A DNA stretch of 64,000 nucleotides, from contig CAXXSX010000002.1 of NCBI GenBank assembly GCA_963677165.2, positions 5,394,001 to 5,458,000 on the forward strand, in the 5' to 3' direction. Below the pieces are notes generated by a model. That model saw only the letters and a program-made list of their open reading frames with translations, was not told the DNA's origin and did no database searches. How positions within the stretch are numbered: the stretch's first letter is position 1; the number at the start of each line of letters is the position of its first letter. Positions 1-8,935 of the stretch are shown here, one piece after another. Position numbers and translations under genes: made by a program. The stretch is from JAFGXT01 sp963677165 (GTDB taxonomy: Bacteria > Verrucomicrobiota > Lentisphaeria > Victivallales > SZUA-371).

Positions 1-1
1 G

Positions 2-355
2 GCACAGGAAAACTCAAAGCGCTCAATCGGCCAGGAAATGCGCCAGGCGATGAAGAAAGCCAGCGGAATCCCGGAATATGTCTATAAAGGCGAGAATATT
101 GCCGGTCTCTATGGCGAATGTTTCTACATGGGGTGCAAAGTAAAAAAAATCAACTCACTGGATGAGCTGCCGCGTAACAGCAAAGTGGTTTATCTGTTGT
201 GCACCAAAGTACCAATGCTCCAGTCAAGAGCCTGGGGCGACCCAATCATGAAAAAGAAATATCGCAAAGGTGAACTTTATCTGTATAAAGGTGAACTAAA
301 GCAGGATATGACTCCAGGAACCAAACAGGCTGAAAATGACAACTATATCTTCTAA
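2..355 (+). CDS. C-terminal part of a GT-C (ArnT/PMT-like) glycosyltransferase, truncated by window edge
   Basis: The reading frame is open from base 2, so the visible piece (about 117 residues, starting AQENSKRSIGQ) is the C-terminal end of a gene that begins outside the window. The soluble tail, with a GLYGECFYMG segment and a short YLYKGEL stretch, looks like the periplasmic end of polyprenyl-phosphate-sugar-dependent membrane glycosyltransferases, but no catalytic part is visible, so the family call is inferred. It overlaps the start of rlmN by 20 bp, which suggests co-transcription and translational coupling. Confidence 0.4.
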   Translation, partial: AQENSKRSIGQEMRQAMKKASGIPEYVYKGENIAGLYGECFYMGCKVKKINSLDELPRNSKVVYLLCTKVPMLQSRAWGDPIMKKKYRKGELYLYKGELKQDMTPGTKQAENDNYIF

Positions 356-1397
356 AAAATACCTTTGCAGCTTGTCTCCGGACGAACTATCCACATTCGT
401 AAAACAGGCCGGGCAACCGGCCTTTCGCGCCAAACAAACAGCGGATTGGATATTCAAAAAACGTATTGTGGATCCGTCGCTGATGAAAAATCTTCCACTA
501 CCGTTACGGGAACAGTTACAAGCTGAATTCATCTGCCAGTCTCTGCATACCGTGGATCAGATAAGCGCCGAAGACGAAACAACAAAACTACTGCTGGAAC
601 TGCATGACGGCGAAAAGATCGAAGCAGTAGTCATTCCTTCTCAGGAACGCCGTACCTTTTGTCTCAGCACTCAGGTAGGCTGTCCGGTTCAATGCCGGTT
701 CTGCGCCAGCGGAGCTGACGGACTGGTCAGAAATCTGACCGCAGGAGAAATCGTGGAACAGTTTCTGGCGTGCTGCAAACGTATTGACCGCCTGCCGGAT
801 AACATTGTTTTCATGGGAATCGGGGAAGGACTGCTGAACTTTGATAACTTGACCAAAGCACTTGATATCATAACCGGTCCGGAAGGATTCGATATGGCGG
901 CACGCCGCATTACGGTGTCCACCAGCGGCTGGGTCCCAGGCATACGCAAGCTTGCCGATATCGGACGCCAGTGGAACCTTGCAGTATCACTACACGCTCC
1001 AGACGATACAACCCGGGCTTTACTTATTCCTGATAAGATGCGTTATCCAATAGCCGAAATTCTTGACGCTTGTGATTACTATCGTGAAAAAACTTCACGC
1101 ATGGTTACATTCGAATATACTTTAATCGACGGAATCAACGATACTCCGGAACACGCGGAACATATGGCAAACATCGCCAAAAAACGCAGAGCCAAAGTCA
1201 ACCTGATTCCTTACAATCAGGTCACCGGCGAATATCGGCGTCCATCCGATCAAGCAATTCATAAGTTCGAAAATATCCTGCTAAACCACCGGGTACAGGT
1301 AACGGTTCGCGTTGAAAAAGGCGCAAAGGTAAGCGCTGCCTGCGGACAACTTCGAAAAACATCTTCAGCCGGAAAAAGCTCATCATTACAAGACTAA
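336..1397 (+). CDS. rlmN: 23S rRNA (adenine(2503)-C2)-methyltransferase RlmN, radical SAM
   Basis: The 353-residue protein matches the usual RlmN length. The radical-SAM cluster motif CxxxCxxC is at Cys116, Cys120 and Cys123, and the second catalytic cysteine is in the AACGQL tail at Cys336. RlmN methylates C2 of A2503 in 23S rRNA and C2 of A37 in some tRNAs in the cytoplasm, through a methylated-cysteine intermediate. The motif that normally reads GMGEPLLN is GIGEGLLN here (residues 161-168), a Pro-to-Gly change in the SAM-contacting loop. The family also contains Cfr (C8 methylation), but the sequence reads as RlmN. The gene overlaps the preceding one by 20 bp. Confidence 0.93.
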   Translation: MTTISSKKYLCSLSPDELSTFVKQAGQPAFRAKQTADWIFKKRIVDPSLMKNLPLPLREQLQAEFICQSLHTVDQISAEDETTKLLLELHDGEKIEAVVIPSQERRTFCLSTQVGCPVQCRFCASGADGLVRNLTAGEIVEQFLACCKRIDRLPDNIVFMGIGEGLLNFDNLTKALDIITGPEGFDMAARRITVSTSGWVPGIRKLADIGRQWNLAVSLHAPDDTTRALLIPDKMRYPIAEILDACDYYREKTSRMVTFEYTLIDGINDTPEHAEHMANIAKKRRAKVNLIPYNQVTGEYRRPSDQAIHKFENILLNHRVQVTVRVEKGAKVSAACGQLRKTSSAGKSSSLQD

Positions 1398-1813
1398 CCA
1401 TCTGGCGCCCAATGACGACCAAACCGATACATTACTAGTTGAAAACAAGTGTGTTAAGCGAATTAAGATTCGTATATTTCACCAAAACTGTCTTTATAAC
1501 AGCAACCTTTCCTCAATTAAAACAAAACAAAAAACAGCATAAAAAACAAAAAATCAATTGCAATAACAATAAACATTGTTAGATTATATTAATAATAATT
1601 TTATTAGGCAGTTAATTTTTTATATCGACACTTGAATAATTTCTGTACTGCATTTGCCGGAATACCCTACAAAAAAAGCGCAAAGAATACTAATAAACAC
1701 TTGCATGCAAATATATACAAGTGTATTATTTTGCACACTTTGGGAATATGTAGTAGACTTCCGCTAGATAAGGAATAGGCTTTGGGGATACTCCCATACA
1801 GAATATTATACTT
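1398..1813. other. AT-rich intergenic region
   Basis: These 416 bases between rlmN and the sulfatase-fold gene are AT-rich and hold no convincing ORF, tRNA or terminator hairpin. They probably contain the promoter of the downstream gene, but no single -35/-10 pair stands out from the AT-rich background. Confidence 0.5.
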
Positions 1814-1822
1814 TTGGGGACA

Positions 1823-3541
1823 ATGAAAACTATTATTACATTTCTACATCATTTTGTTTTTCAACGCTTTATCTCTGCTCAGACAAGATTTTTTTCCGAA
1901 ATCGGCATCCCGCTTGATAAAAACGTAAGAAGCATTAAGACAGAGGATCGCAGCAGTTCCCTTATATCAATATTACAACGTTTCTTATCCACCGGAATTA
2001 TTGTTCCAACATTGATTCTTCTGCTGGTCGCGATAAGTACAGAGCTGAAACACAATCCCGATGATTGGAGTTGGAGTTTTATCTATTTTCCAATTTGCCT
2101 GGGAGTCGTATTTCAGAGCATTGCCTTGTTGGAAAATAAAATCCGGCGAATCATACTTGGATTAAGTGTCTTTATACCAGTTCTTTTCTTATCAACCCTG
2201 GAGCGCATCGCCTATAATTTTTCTTATGATGGGTTTAATCTTGCATTTTTCATTCATGGTAATATTCGTGATATTTGGCACTATTCAACATTGGAGCAAA
2301 AGTTTATCATCGCAACCATACTAACTGGTATTATCCTTGTATCCATCTGGAGCGGATTTATCTTTGCAAAAAAACCCGCTGCAAAAATCACAGGGCCTAC
2401 AAAATGGATAACGATGACAGCAGGTATCATGGTGCTGTTTCTGTCTGGTTTATTTCCTTCAGCGCCACATCGTCTGATTGAATTCATGTATGCAGATTTG
2501 ATCAGCAACACCAAGCAGTATACAAATGCGGAATTACATGCTTTAGGCATCAAACCTTGGGAAGGGACTTTGAAGGTGACGGCACCGTTAAAGAAAAATC
2601 TGATATGGATCATTCTGGAAAGTACCGACAGTTCGTTCTTTGATGAAACTTTATATCCCGACATGATGCCTAATTTGCAACGTTTAAAAGATGAGGGGCT
2701 GGTATTTGACAATCTAACAATGTGCAGAAATGCAGGTTTCAGCGTGGGTGGTAACTTTGCCGCCATGACCGGTGAATGCTTAATGGTTTCAGAGATAAAA
2801 CAAGAATTAGCTCCTTCTGTTAATACAATTCACATAATAGAACATGATACGATTATAACAATCTCATTGCCGGGAATCCTTAAAGAATGCGGATACCATC
2901 AGGAATTTCGAGCATCTTTCAATCCCGGAAGCGAAAATCCTCACCCATTTATCAATCTCGGCTTTGATCACAGTGAAGTATGTTCAAACGGAACAGACTG
3001 GGGCATCAGCGATGAGGAAATACTTGACCGAACATATCACCGTTTTCTCACCACACCAGAACCGTTTAATCTGGTAACGTGTACAGTAGATACTCACGGC
3101 AATTGCGGCCGACGTCATAAAAATACAACTCGATGGTACGATAAAAACGGTCAATACAACAAATACATGTCAGTATTTAATTATAATGATAAACTTATAG
3201 AAGAGTTTATCAACAAATTGAAAAAAAGTCCAAGATGGAAAAATACGATTGTCGTCTTCACTTCGGATCATTACCTTTATGGCGGGTCAAGAATAGGCGT
3301 AAGTGACGACAAGACTTCAAAACGCTTAACCTTCTTTGTGGTCAATTGCGGACAAACCGGAACCATCCACACCCGGGGAAAAACATTTGATATAGCCCCG
3401 ACAATACTCGACCTAATGGAAATAAAACATAACTATGTATTTCCATTAGGAGAAAGTCTGGTTAGATATCCCAACCCGACTCGACTGAACGAAACCCCTG
3501 CACAACTCGATGCATTTAAGTTCTATATAAAAACCAGGTAA
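1823..3541 (+). CDS. Membrane phosphoglycerol transferase-like protein, sulfatase/alkaline phosphatase fold
   Basis: About five hydrophobic segments in the first 230 residues are followed by an extracytoplasmic catalytic domain of the LtaS/MdoB type. Visible metal-site motifs are IILEST at the start of the domain, DTHGNCG, and FTSDHYLYGG near the C-terminus, and GFSVGG probably carries the nucleophile. Relatives transfer phosphoglycerol or phosphoethanolamine to envelope glycans outside the inner membrane; the substrate here is unknown. An upstream TTG (1814) is also in frame, but ATG 1823 directly follows a GGGGA stretch. That spacing is unusually short, so the start is not certain. The gene converges on the patB-like gene 31 bp downstream. 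Confidence 0.75.
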   Translation: MKTIITFLHHFVFQRFISAQTRFFSEIGIPLDKNVRSIKTEDRSSSLISILQRFLSTGIIVPTLILLLVAISTELKHNPDDWSWSFIYFPICLGVVFQSIALLENKIRRIILGLSVFIPVLFLSTLERIAYNFSYDGFNLAFFIHGNIRDIWHYSTLEQKFIIATILTGIILVSIWSGFIFAKKPAAKITGPTKWITMTAGIMVLFLSGLFPSAPHRLIEFMYADLISNTKQYTNAELHALGIKPWEGTLKVTAPLKKNLIWIILESTDSSFFDETLYPDMMPNLQRLKDEGLVFDNLTMCRNAGFSVGGNFAAMTGECLMVSEIKQELAPSVNTIHIIEHDTIITISLPGILKECGYHQEFRASFNPGSENPHPFINLGFDHSEVCSNGTDWGISDEEILDRTYHRFLTTPEPFNLVTCTVDTHGNCGRRHKNTTRWYDKNGQYNKYMSVFNYNDKLIEEFINKLKKSPRWKNTIVVFTSDHYLYGGSRIGVSDDKTSKRLTFFVVNCGQTGTIHTRGKTFDIAPTILDLMEIKHNYVFPLGESLVRYPNPTRLNETPAQLDAFKFYIKTR

Positions 3542-3572
3542 CCTATAATGCCGACCAGCAAAGCAAAAGGAA

Positions 3573-4718
3573 TTAACAGGTCAGACTGTCAAGACCGGCT
3601 GCAAAGTTATTCAGTGCTTCTTTGAGCTGTGAACGCGGACACGCGAAATTGATCCGTACATATCCGGGATATCCGAATTCGGCACCATCACTTAAACCAA
3701 CCCCGAAGTCTTCGAAATACTGACTAGGCTGTTCAAGTCCAAGCTGACGCATATTGATCCAGCCGAGATAGGTTGCTTCGACATGCGGCATGGAAATACC
3801 GGAGCGTTCCGCCACAAAATCCTCCAGGATATCGCGATTTTGTTTCAGGTACACAATCAGTTCACGCCGCCATTCATGACAGTCGCGATAAGCGGCAATC
3901 GCCGCTGTATAACCAAGGGCATTGACGAATGGAATCAAACCTTTCATATTACGCAGCAACGCATTTCTCAGCTCGCGGTTGGGTACAATGGCAAAAGCAC
4001 AACCGAGTCCCGGTATATTATAGGTTTTACTGGGAGCCATCATGGTAATGGTTCGTTCTGCGATTTCCGGACTGATTGAAGCAATTGGAATATGCTTTTT
4101 ATCATCGTCAAGTACCAGTCCGCAATGAATCTCATCGGAGCTTATGATCAGTTTTTTACGAAGGCACAGTTCCGCCAGAGCCGTGAGTTCGTCGCGAGAA
4201 AACACCCGACCTACCGGATTATGCGGATTGCATAGTTCAAACAATCTGGTATCGGCATCACATTGTGCTTCAATCTGCTCAAGATCCATCTCATAACGTT
4301 GTTCATTATTTTTCAATTCAACCTTGATCAGCCGGCGTTCCGCCAGACGCGGAGCCTCCAGAAACGGATGATATACCGGATAACAGGAAACAATGCCGTC
4401 GCCTTTCTGAGAGAAAGCGTGACATGCCAGATTCAGTCCGGTAACCAATCCGGGCATCCATACCAGCCACTCGGGATGAACTTCCCAGTCATATTCTCTT
4501 TTCAACATGCCGATAACTGTTTCATAGAGCAGTTCCGGAGCAAAAGTATAACCGAAAACACCGTGTTCAACCCGTTCACGCAAAGCCTCGATTACCGGTT
4601 GCGGAGAGCGGAAATCCATATCAGCCAGCCACATCGGAACCACATTGCGCCCCTTGTAGCGATCCCATTTGATACTGGAGGTGTTGCGGCGCTCTACGGG
4701 AATATCAAAATCTACCAT
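3573..4718 (-). CDS. PLP-dependent aminotransferase/C-S lyase, PatB/MalY family
   Basis: The 381-residue protein has the class I/II fold-type I layout. It begins with the MalY/PatB signature (VDFDIPVERRNTSSIKWD), contains CNPHNPVG (about residues 163-170) and SSDEIHCGL, and carries the Schiff-base lysine at Lys231 in APSKTYNIPG. Family members cleave cystathionine or other cysteine S-conjugates to pyruvate, ammonia and a thiol, and MalY also modulates the maltose regulator in E. coli. Which activity applies here cannot be told. It is transcribed divergently from uup across a 113-bp AT-rich gap. Confidence 0.85.
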   Translation of the reverse strand: MVDFDIPVERRNTSSIKWDRYKGRNVVPMWLADMDFRSPQPVIEALRERVEHGVFGYTFAPELLYETVIGMLKREYDWEVHPEWLVWMPGLVTGLNLACHAFSQKGDGIVSCYPVYHPFLEAPRLAERRLIKVELKNNEQRYEMDLEQIEAQCDADTRLFELCNPHNPVGRVFSRDELTALAELCLRKKLIISSDEIHCGLVLDDDKKHIPIASISPEIAERTITMMAPSKTYNIPGLGCAFAIVPNRELRNALLRNMKGLIPFVNALGYTAAIAAYRDCHEWRRELIVYLKQNRDILEDFVAERSGISMPHVEATYLGWINMRQLGLEQPSQYFEDFGVGLSDGAEFGYPGYVRINFACPRSQLKEALNNFAAGLDSLTC

Positions 4719-4831
4719 CCTAATACCTCAAAATTACGGAAATTCATTGTAAAAAATTGTCGTGGAGTTATATTCTTTTCCTGAATTAAAGTAATTTCCG
4801 GTATAAAAAAGACAAGGGCAAATTTAATTAA

Positions 4832-6727
4832 ATGGCAGAGAAAAATACTCCTGTAATATTTTCAGCCGAAGGACTCAATTTCTCCATCGGTATCCAACAG
4901 ATTCTCAACAACGCGGAACTTACGGTTCACGAAGGCGAACGCATCGGATTGATCGGCCGTAACGGCTGTGGAAAAACCACTTTCATGAAACTTCTTACCC
5001 AGGAAGACCTAGCCACGGAAAACGGTAAAATCGCAAAAAAAAAGAACCTCCGGGTAGGCTATATGCCACAGGATTTTGAACTGGATATGAACCTTACGGT
5101 ATTTGAAAACATCAAAACCGGTGTAGAATATCTCGCAAACCTGCTGCATGAATATGAATCACTGCCGCTGGAATCAAACCGTCATCATGAACTGGAAGCG
5201 GAAATCAACCTGCATAACGCCTGGCATCTGGACAATAAGATCAGTCAGGTAATGCAGTCGCTGAAAGTTCCCGACGGCGCCATGTATCCGGAGAAGCTTT
5301 CCGGCGGCGAAAAACGCCGCGTGTTACTGGCTCGTGAACTGGTACGTGAACCGGACTTGTTATTACTGGATGAACCGACTAACCATCTTGATGCCGAAAC
5401 GATTGAATGGATCGAGAATTTTATGGCAAATTATCGCGGGACCTGCTTGCTTGTAACCCATGACCGGTATTTCCTTGACCGGGTATGTACCCGGATTATC
5501 GAATTATCCAACGGAATATTTTACAGCTATGACGGCAACTATTCAGACTTTCTTGAAAAAAAAGCTGAACGCGAATACCACGAGGAAAAGAAAGTGGAAA
5601 AACGCGAAAAGTTTCTCCGTTCCGAACTGGAGTGGGTTCGCAGTAACCCGAAAGCCAGAACAACACGAAATCAGGGGCGTCTCAAACGGTTTTATGAAGT
5701 ATCCTCAATACAAGGAATTCAACGCGAAGGTGAAATGGAATTGATCATTCCCCCGGCCGACAAACTCGGCAATAAAGTAGCTGAATTCAAAAACGTGAAC
5801 CTGTCATTCGGAGATCGTTGCATGCTGAAAGATTTTTCACTCGAATTCGAGCCCGGCATGCGCCTCGGACTTGTCGGTAAAAACGGTACAGGAAAAACAA
5901 CATTTCTGAAAATGCTTACCGGAAAACTTTCTCAGGACAATGGCTTGATCGAAGTGGCAGACACCGTCAATTTCAACTATATCGATCAGGAACGCTCTAT
6001 TCTTGATGATGAAAAATCCGTACTCGAAGAAATCGGCGAAGGCTATGATTTTGTCATGCTTGGCACTCAAAAAATCACCGTATGGAGCTACCTGAAACGT
6101 TTTCTGTTTACCGACGACCGCATCAATAATAAGGTCGGACAGCTCTCCGGCGGGGAAAAGGCCCGGCTGGTTATCGCAAAACAGCTCAAACGCGGCGGAA
6201 ACTTTATTATTCTTGACGAACCAACAAATGATCTTGATTTGTCCACCCTGCGCGTACTGGAAAATGCTCTGGCAACTTATAACGGCTGTGTAGCGGTGGT
6301 CAGCCATGACCGGTATTTCCTGAACCGGGTATGCACCGGTATTCTGGCCTTCGAGGAAAATTCTTCTCCGGAATACGGCATCGGTAATTATGACTACTAT
6401 CGTGAAATGAAACTGAAAAATTCTGTAAAAAATAATTCCGAGACTGAAACAACAGAAGAAGCTCAACCCAAGAAAGAACGCGTAGTCTCACGAACACGCA
6501 AACTCAGTTACAAAGAACAGCGCGAATATGACTCCATGGAAGAAAAGATTCTGGAAATCGAAACCGAGATAGAAGAAATTGAAGCCCTGTTTGCCCAGCC
6601 GGACTTCTACACAAAACACGGAGACAGACAGGAAGAACTTTCCGCCAGGCTGGACGAGCTCAGACCGGAACAGGATCGCTTATACGCCCGCTGGGAAGAA
6701 CTCGAAAAAATAAAGAACCCGGATTAA
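4832..6727 (+). CDS. uup: ABC-F family ATPase, Uup type
   Basis: The protein has two fused ABC domains and no membrane segments. Domain 1 has Walker A GRNGCGKTT (residues 42-50), signature LSGGEKRR and Walker B LLLDEPTNHLD. Domain 2 has GKNGTGKTT, LSGGEKAR and IILDEPTNDLD. The C-terminal 100 or so residues are strongly charged and predicted coiled coil, the arrangement of the Uup subgroup, which binds branched DNA and/or ribosomes. At 631 residues it is of normal Uup length. ABC-F proteins act on the ribosome or on nucleic acids rather than in transport. Confidence 0.85.
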   Translation: MAEKNTPVIFSAEGLNFSIGIQQILNNAELTVHEGERIGLIGRNGCGKTTFMKLLTQEDLATENGKIAKKKNLRVGYMPQDFELDMNLTVFENIKTGVEYLANLLHEYESLPLESNRHHELEAEINLHNAWHLDNKISQVMQSLKVPDGAMYPEKLSGGEKRRVLLARELVREPDLLLLDEPTNHLDAETIEWIENFMANYRGTCLLVTHDRYFLDRVCTRIIELSNGIFYSYDGNYSDFLEKKAEREYHEEKKVEKREKFLRSELEWVRSNPKARTTRNQGRLKRFYEVSSIQGIQREGEMELIIPPADKLGNKVAEFKNVNLSFGDRCMLKDFSLEFEPGMRLGLVGKNGTGKTTFLKMLTGKLSQDNGLIEVADTVNFNYIDQERSILDDEKSVLEEIGEGYDFVMLGTQKITVWSYLKRFLFTDDRINNKVGQLSGGEKARLVIAKQLKRGGNFIILDEPTNDLDLSTLRVLENALATYNGCVAVVSHDRYFLNRVCTGILAFEENSSPEYGIGNYDYYREMKLKNSVKNNSETETTEEAQPKKERVVSRTRKLSYKEQREYDSMEEKILEIETEIEEIEALFAQPDFYTKHGDRQEELSARLDELRPEQDRLYARWEELEKIKNPD

Positions 6728-6881
6728 TCCATCATCATTTTTTAAGCTTTTTTTCAAAATGAGCGTGACATTTTTCTGATAGTCCATTAACTTACCATTA
6801 GAATTTTATTCACTCACGATAAAATTCCACAGAAAATTTATTTTCGAAGAAAAAAAATAAACCATTTAGGAATTATTAGCA

Positions 6882-8783
6882 ATGTTATGCGAAAAATTCA
6901 CGGCGGATTTTTTCAGAAAGAATCTGTCTGATCTTACCCAATGGACTCCATTTCCACCAATATCAGACCGTGAGAGTTGGGATAAGCTCAACCAATGCGA
7001 GCTAAACCGAATACGAAAAACTGAAATTATTGAAGGAGCCAATGCCCTTATCAACCAGCCTTGGCCCGAGCTTACAGCTACTTTGTATGCCGAATTTATC
7101 AAAAACGGAAACCGGACAAAATATGAAGGTCCATATTTTCAACGACGCAATAACCTTGGGCTTCTGGTTTTGGCGGAATGCTTTGAAAATCGAGGACGCT
7201 ACATTGACGAAATAATTAACGGTATCTGGTCAATTCTCAGTGAACCGTGCTGGACTGCTCCCGCTCACGCACGCTATATAGACGGAGATATACTACCCGA
7301 TCCAAACCAAATATTTGTGGACCTCTTTGCGGGAACCACCGCTATGACCCTGGCACAAACTTATTCCCTGCTGAAGAATAAGCTGGAAACCGCATCTCCC
7401 GGACTTTGCGAAACTCTAAAGTTATATCTTGATCAGCGAATTTTCACTCCGCTCGAAACTTTGAATATCCCCCACTGGTGGTTGGACGGCAGAAACAACT
7501 GGACTCCATGGTGTATAGCTAATGTTCTTGGCACCGCCTTGATCATGCTTGCCGATGACCGGAAACGCCTGATCTCTTTAATAATGCAACTGCAAAAAGC
7601 TCTTGATCTTTTCATCGAAAAATATGATGATGATGGCGGATGCGATGAAGGGCCAATGTACTGGAACGCATCTCCCGGGCATCTGTTATTAGCCCTGGAA
7701 CTATTGAACTCGGCGACAAATAACGCAATGGTTAAAATATACGAAAACCCCAAAATCAAAAATATGGGAGAATATATCTATAAAGTTCACATGGGAGGCA
7801 AATGGTGTTTCAGTCCGGCAGACGCCGGAGCAATTCTAAGGATTCGCTCAGGAATCGTATATCGTTACGGTGAAAAAATCGACAGTGAGAATATGCGACA
7901 GCTTGCGATTAACACATATTATGATAATGGCAGTAACGATTCAGTCTTGTATAAATTCAGAAACTTCAATGGTGACCTGCTTCCGCTGACTCTACGTGAT
8001 ATCTTCTGGATGCCGAAAAATCCCGTTTCTACTCCAATAAAACATAGCCAGGTTAATATATTTCCCGATCTTCAGGTAATGATCGCCCGGGAAAATACGG
8101 AAACAGAAACAGGATTTACGATAGGCTGTAAGGCCGGGAGTAATAATGAAAATCATAATCATAACGATATCGGTCAATTTGAAATATTTTATGAAGGAAC
8201 TCCGGTTATTATTGATCTTGGTGCAGGACAATATACTCGTAAGACCTTTTCGGACCAGCGCTACGATATCTGGTATATCGGAGCCCAGGGGCATAATGTG
8301 CCTCAGATAAATGGTATTCTGCAATCAGACGGATCAGAGTTTCACGCAACGGATGTTTCATATGAAAATACGGATAATATCGTGGCAATGAGTCAGGATA
8401 TAACCCAAGCATATGCTCCTGAAAGTCAACTTAAAAAGTTAACACGTCAGGTCACGCTTGACCGTTCCGCTCATCAGGTAAAAATCAGCGACTGTATGCT
8501 TTTTCAGAATGAAGGCAATTCAACAACACTGCCGTTGCTGTTTCAATCCGAACCACATCTTACCAGCAGCGGAGCAATTGAAATTTCTGTTGGAGACAAA
8601 GTGGTTTCAATGAACATTGAGAGTGAAGAAAAATTAAAAACAGAACTTCAGAAGATTGAACTGGACGATGTAAAACAACAAGCAATCTGGGGGAATCATA
8701 TCTATAAATTACAACTGACATTCGAAACAGATTCCACTGAAATAGACTATGCGCTAAATTTTCTGGCTATCAACAACAATTGA
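6882..8783 (+). CDS. Heparinase II/III-like polysaccharide lyase family protein
   Basis: The 633-residue protein has an N-terminal helical toroid (residues about 50-330, with ENRGRYIDEIINGIWS and a DDGGCDEGPMYWN stretch) and a C-terminal beta-rich domain beginning near residue 400 with the NHNHNDIGQFEIF histidine cluster. This is the two-domain plan of heparinase II/III-like lyases, which eliminate uronate-containing glycosaminoglycan or alginate chains. No signal peptide is apparent, so it may act on imported oligosaccharides in the cytoplasm. The substrate is not identifiable. It is followed by a strong terminator at 8871-8910. Confidence 0.75.
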   Translation: MLCEKFTADFFRKNLSDLTQWTPFPPISDRESWDKLNQCELNRIRKTEIIEGANALINQPWPELTATLYAEFIKNGNRTKYEGPYFQRRNNLGLLVLAECFENRGRYIDEIINGIWSILSEPCWTAPAHARYIDGDILPDPNQIFVDLFAGTTAMTLAQTYSLLKNKLETASPGLCETLKLYLDQRIFTPLETLNIPHWWLDGRNNWTPWCIANVLGTALIMLADDRKRLISLIMQLQKALDLFIEKYDDDGGCDEGPMYWNASPGHLLLALELLNSATNNAMVKIYENPKIKNMGEYIYKVHMGGKWCFSPADAGAILRIRSGIVYRYGEKIDSENMRQLAINTYYDNGSNDSVLYKFRNFNGDLLPLTLRDIFWMPKNPVSTPIKHSQVNIFPDLQVMIARENTETETGFTIGCKAGSNNENHNHNDIGQFEIFYEGTPVIIDLGAGQYTRKTFSDQRYDIWYIGAQGHNVPQINGILQSDGSEFHATDVSYENTDNIVAMSQDITQAYAPESQLKKLTRQVTLDRSAHQVKISDCMLFQNEGNSTTLPLLFQSEPHLTSSGAIEISVGDKVVSMNIESEEKLKTELQKIELDDVKQQAIWGNHIYKLQLTFETDSTEIDYALNFLAINNN

Positions 8784-8870
8784 TATTCATGGAAAAAATT
8801 GATTTTTTTATGGTTTAGTTCTTGAAAATATCACATTGCTTGTGTATTTTCAGCGTCTTTGATTATTATC

Positions 8871-8910
8871 GGCATGTTCCACTCATATTCGGAACATGCC
8901 TGTTTTTTTT
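8871..8910 (+). terminator. Rho-independent terminator after the heparinase-like gene
   Basis: Perfect 10-bp arms, ggcatgttcc (8871-8880) and ggaacatgcc (8891-8900), enclose a 10-nt loop and are followed by an eight-T run (8903-8910). Its position inside the longest possible frame of the next gene is a reason to place the SulP start downstream, at 8936. Confidence 0.9.
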
Positions 8911-8935
8911 ATTTATTATAGGACACACAAGCAGT

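Noticed and set aside
2281..2766. 161-codon minus-strand frame inside the phosphoglycerol-transferase gene
   Set aside because: It is fully antisense to a well-supported gene with family motifs, and has no recognisable protein features.
5837..6466. 209-codon minus-strand frame inside uup
   Set aside because: It is antisense to conserved ABC motifs; a shadow of codon bias in the real gene.
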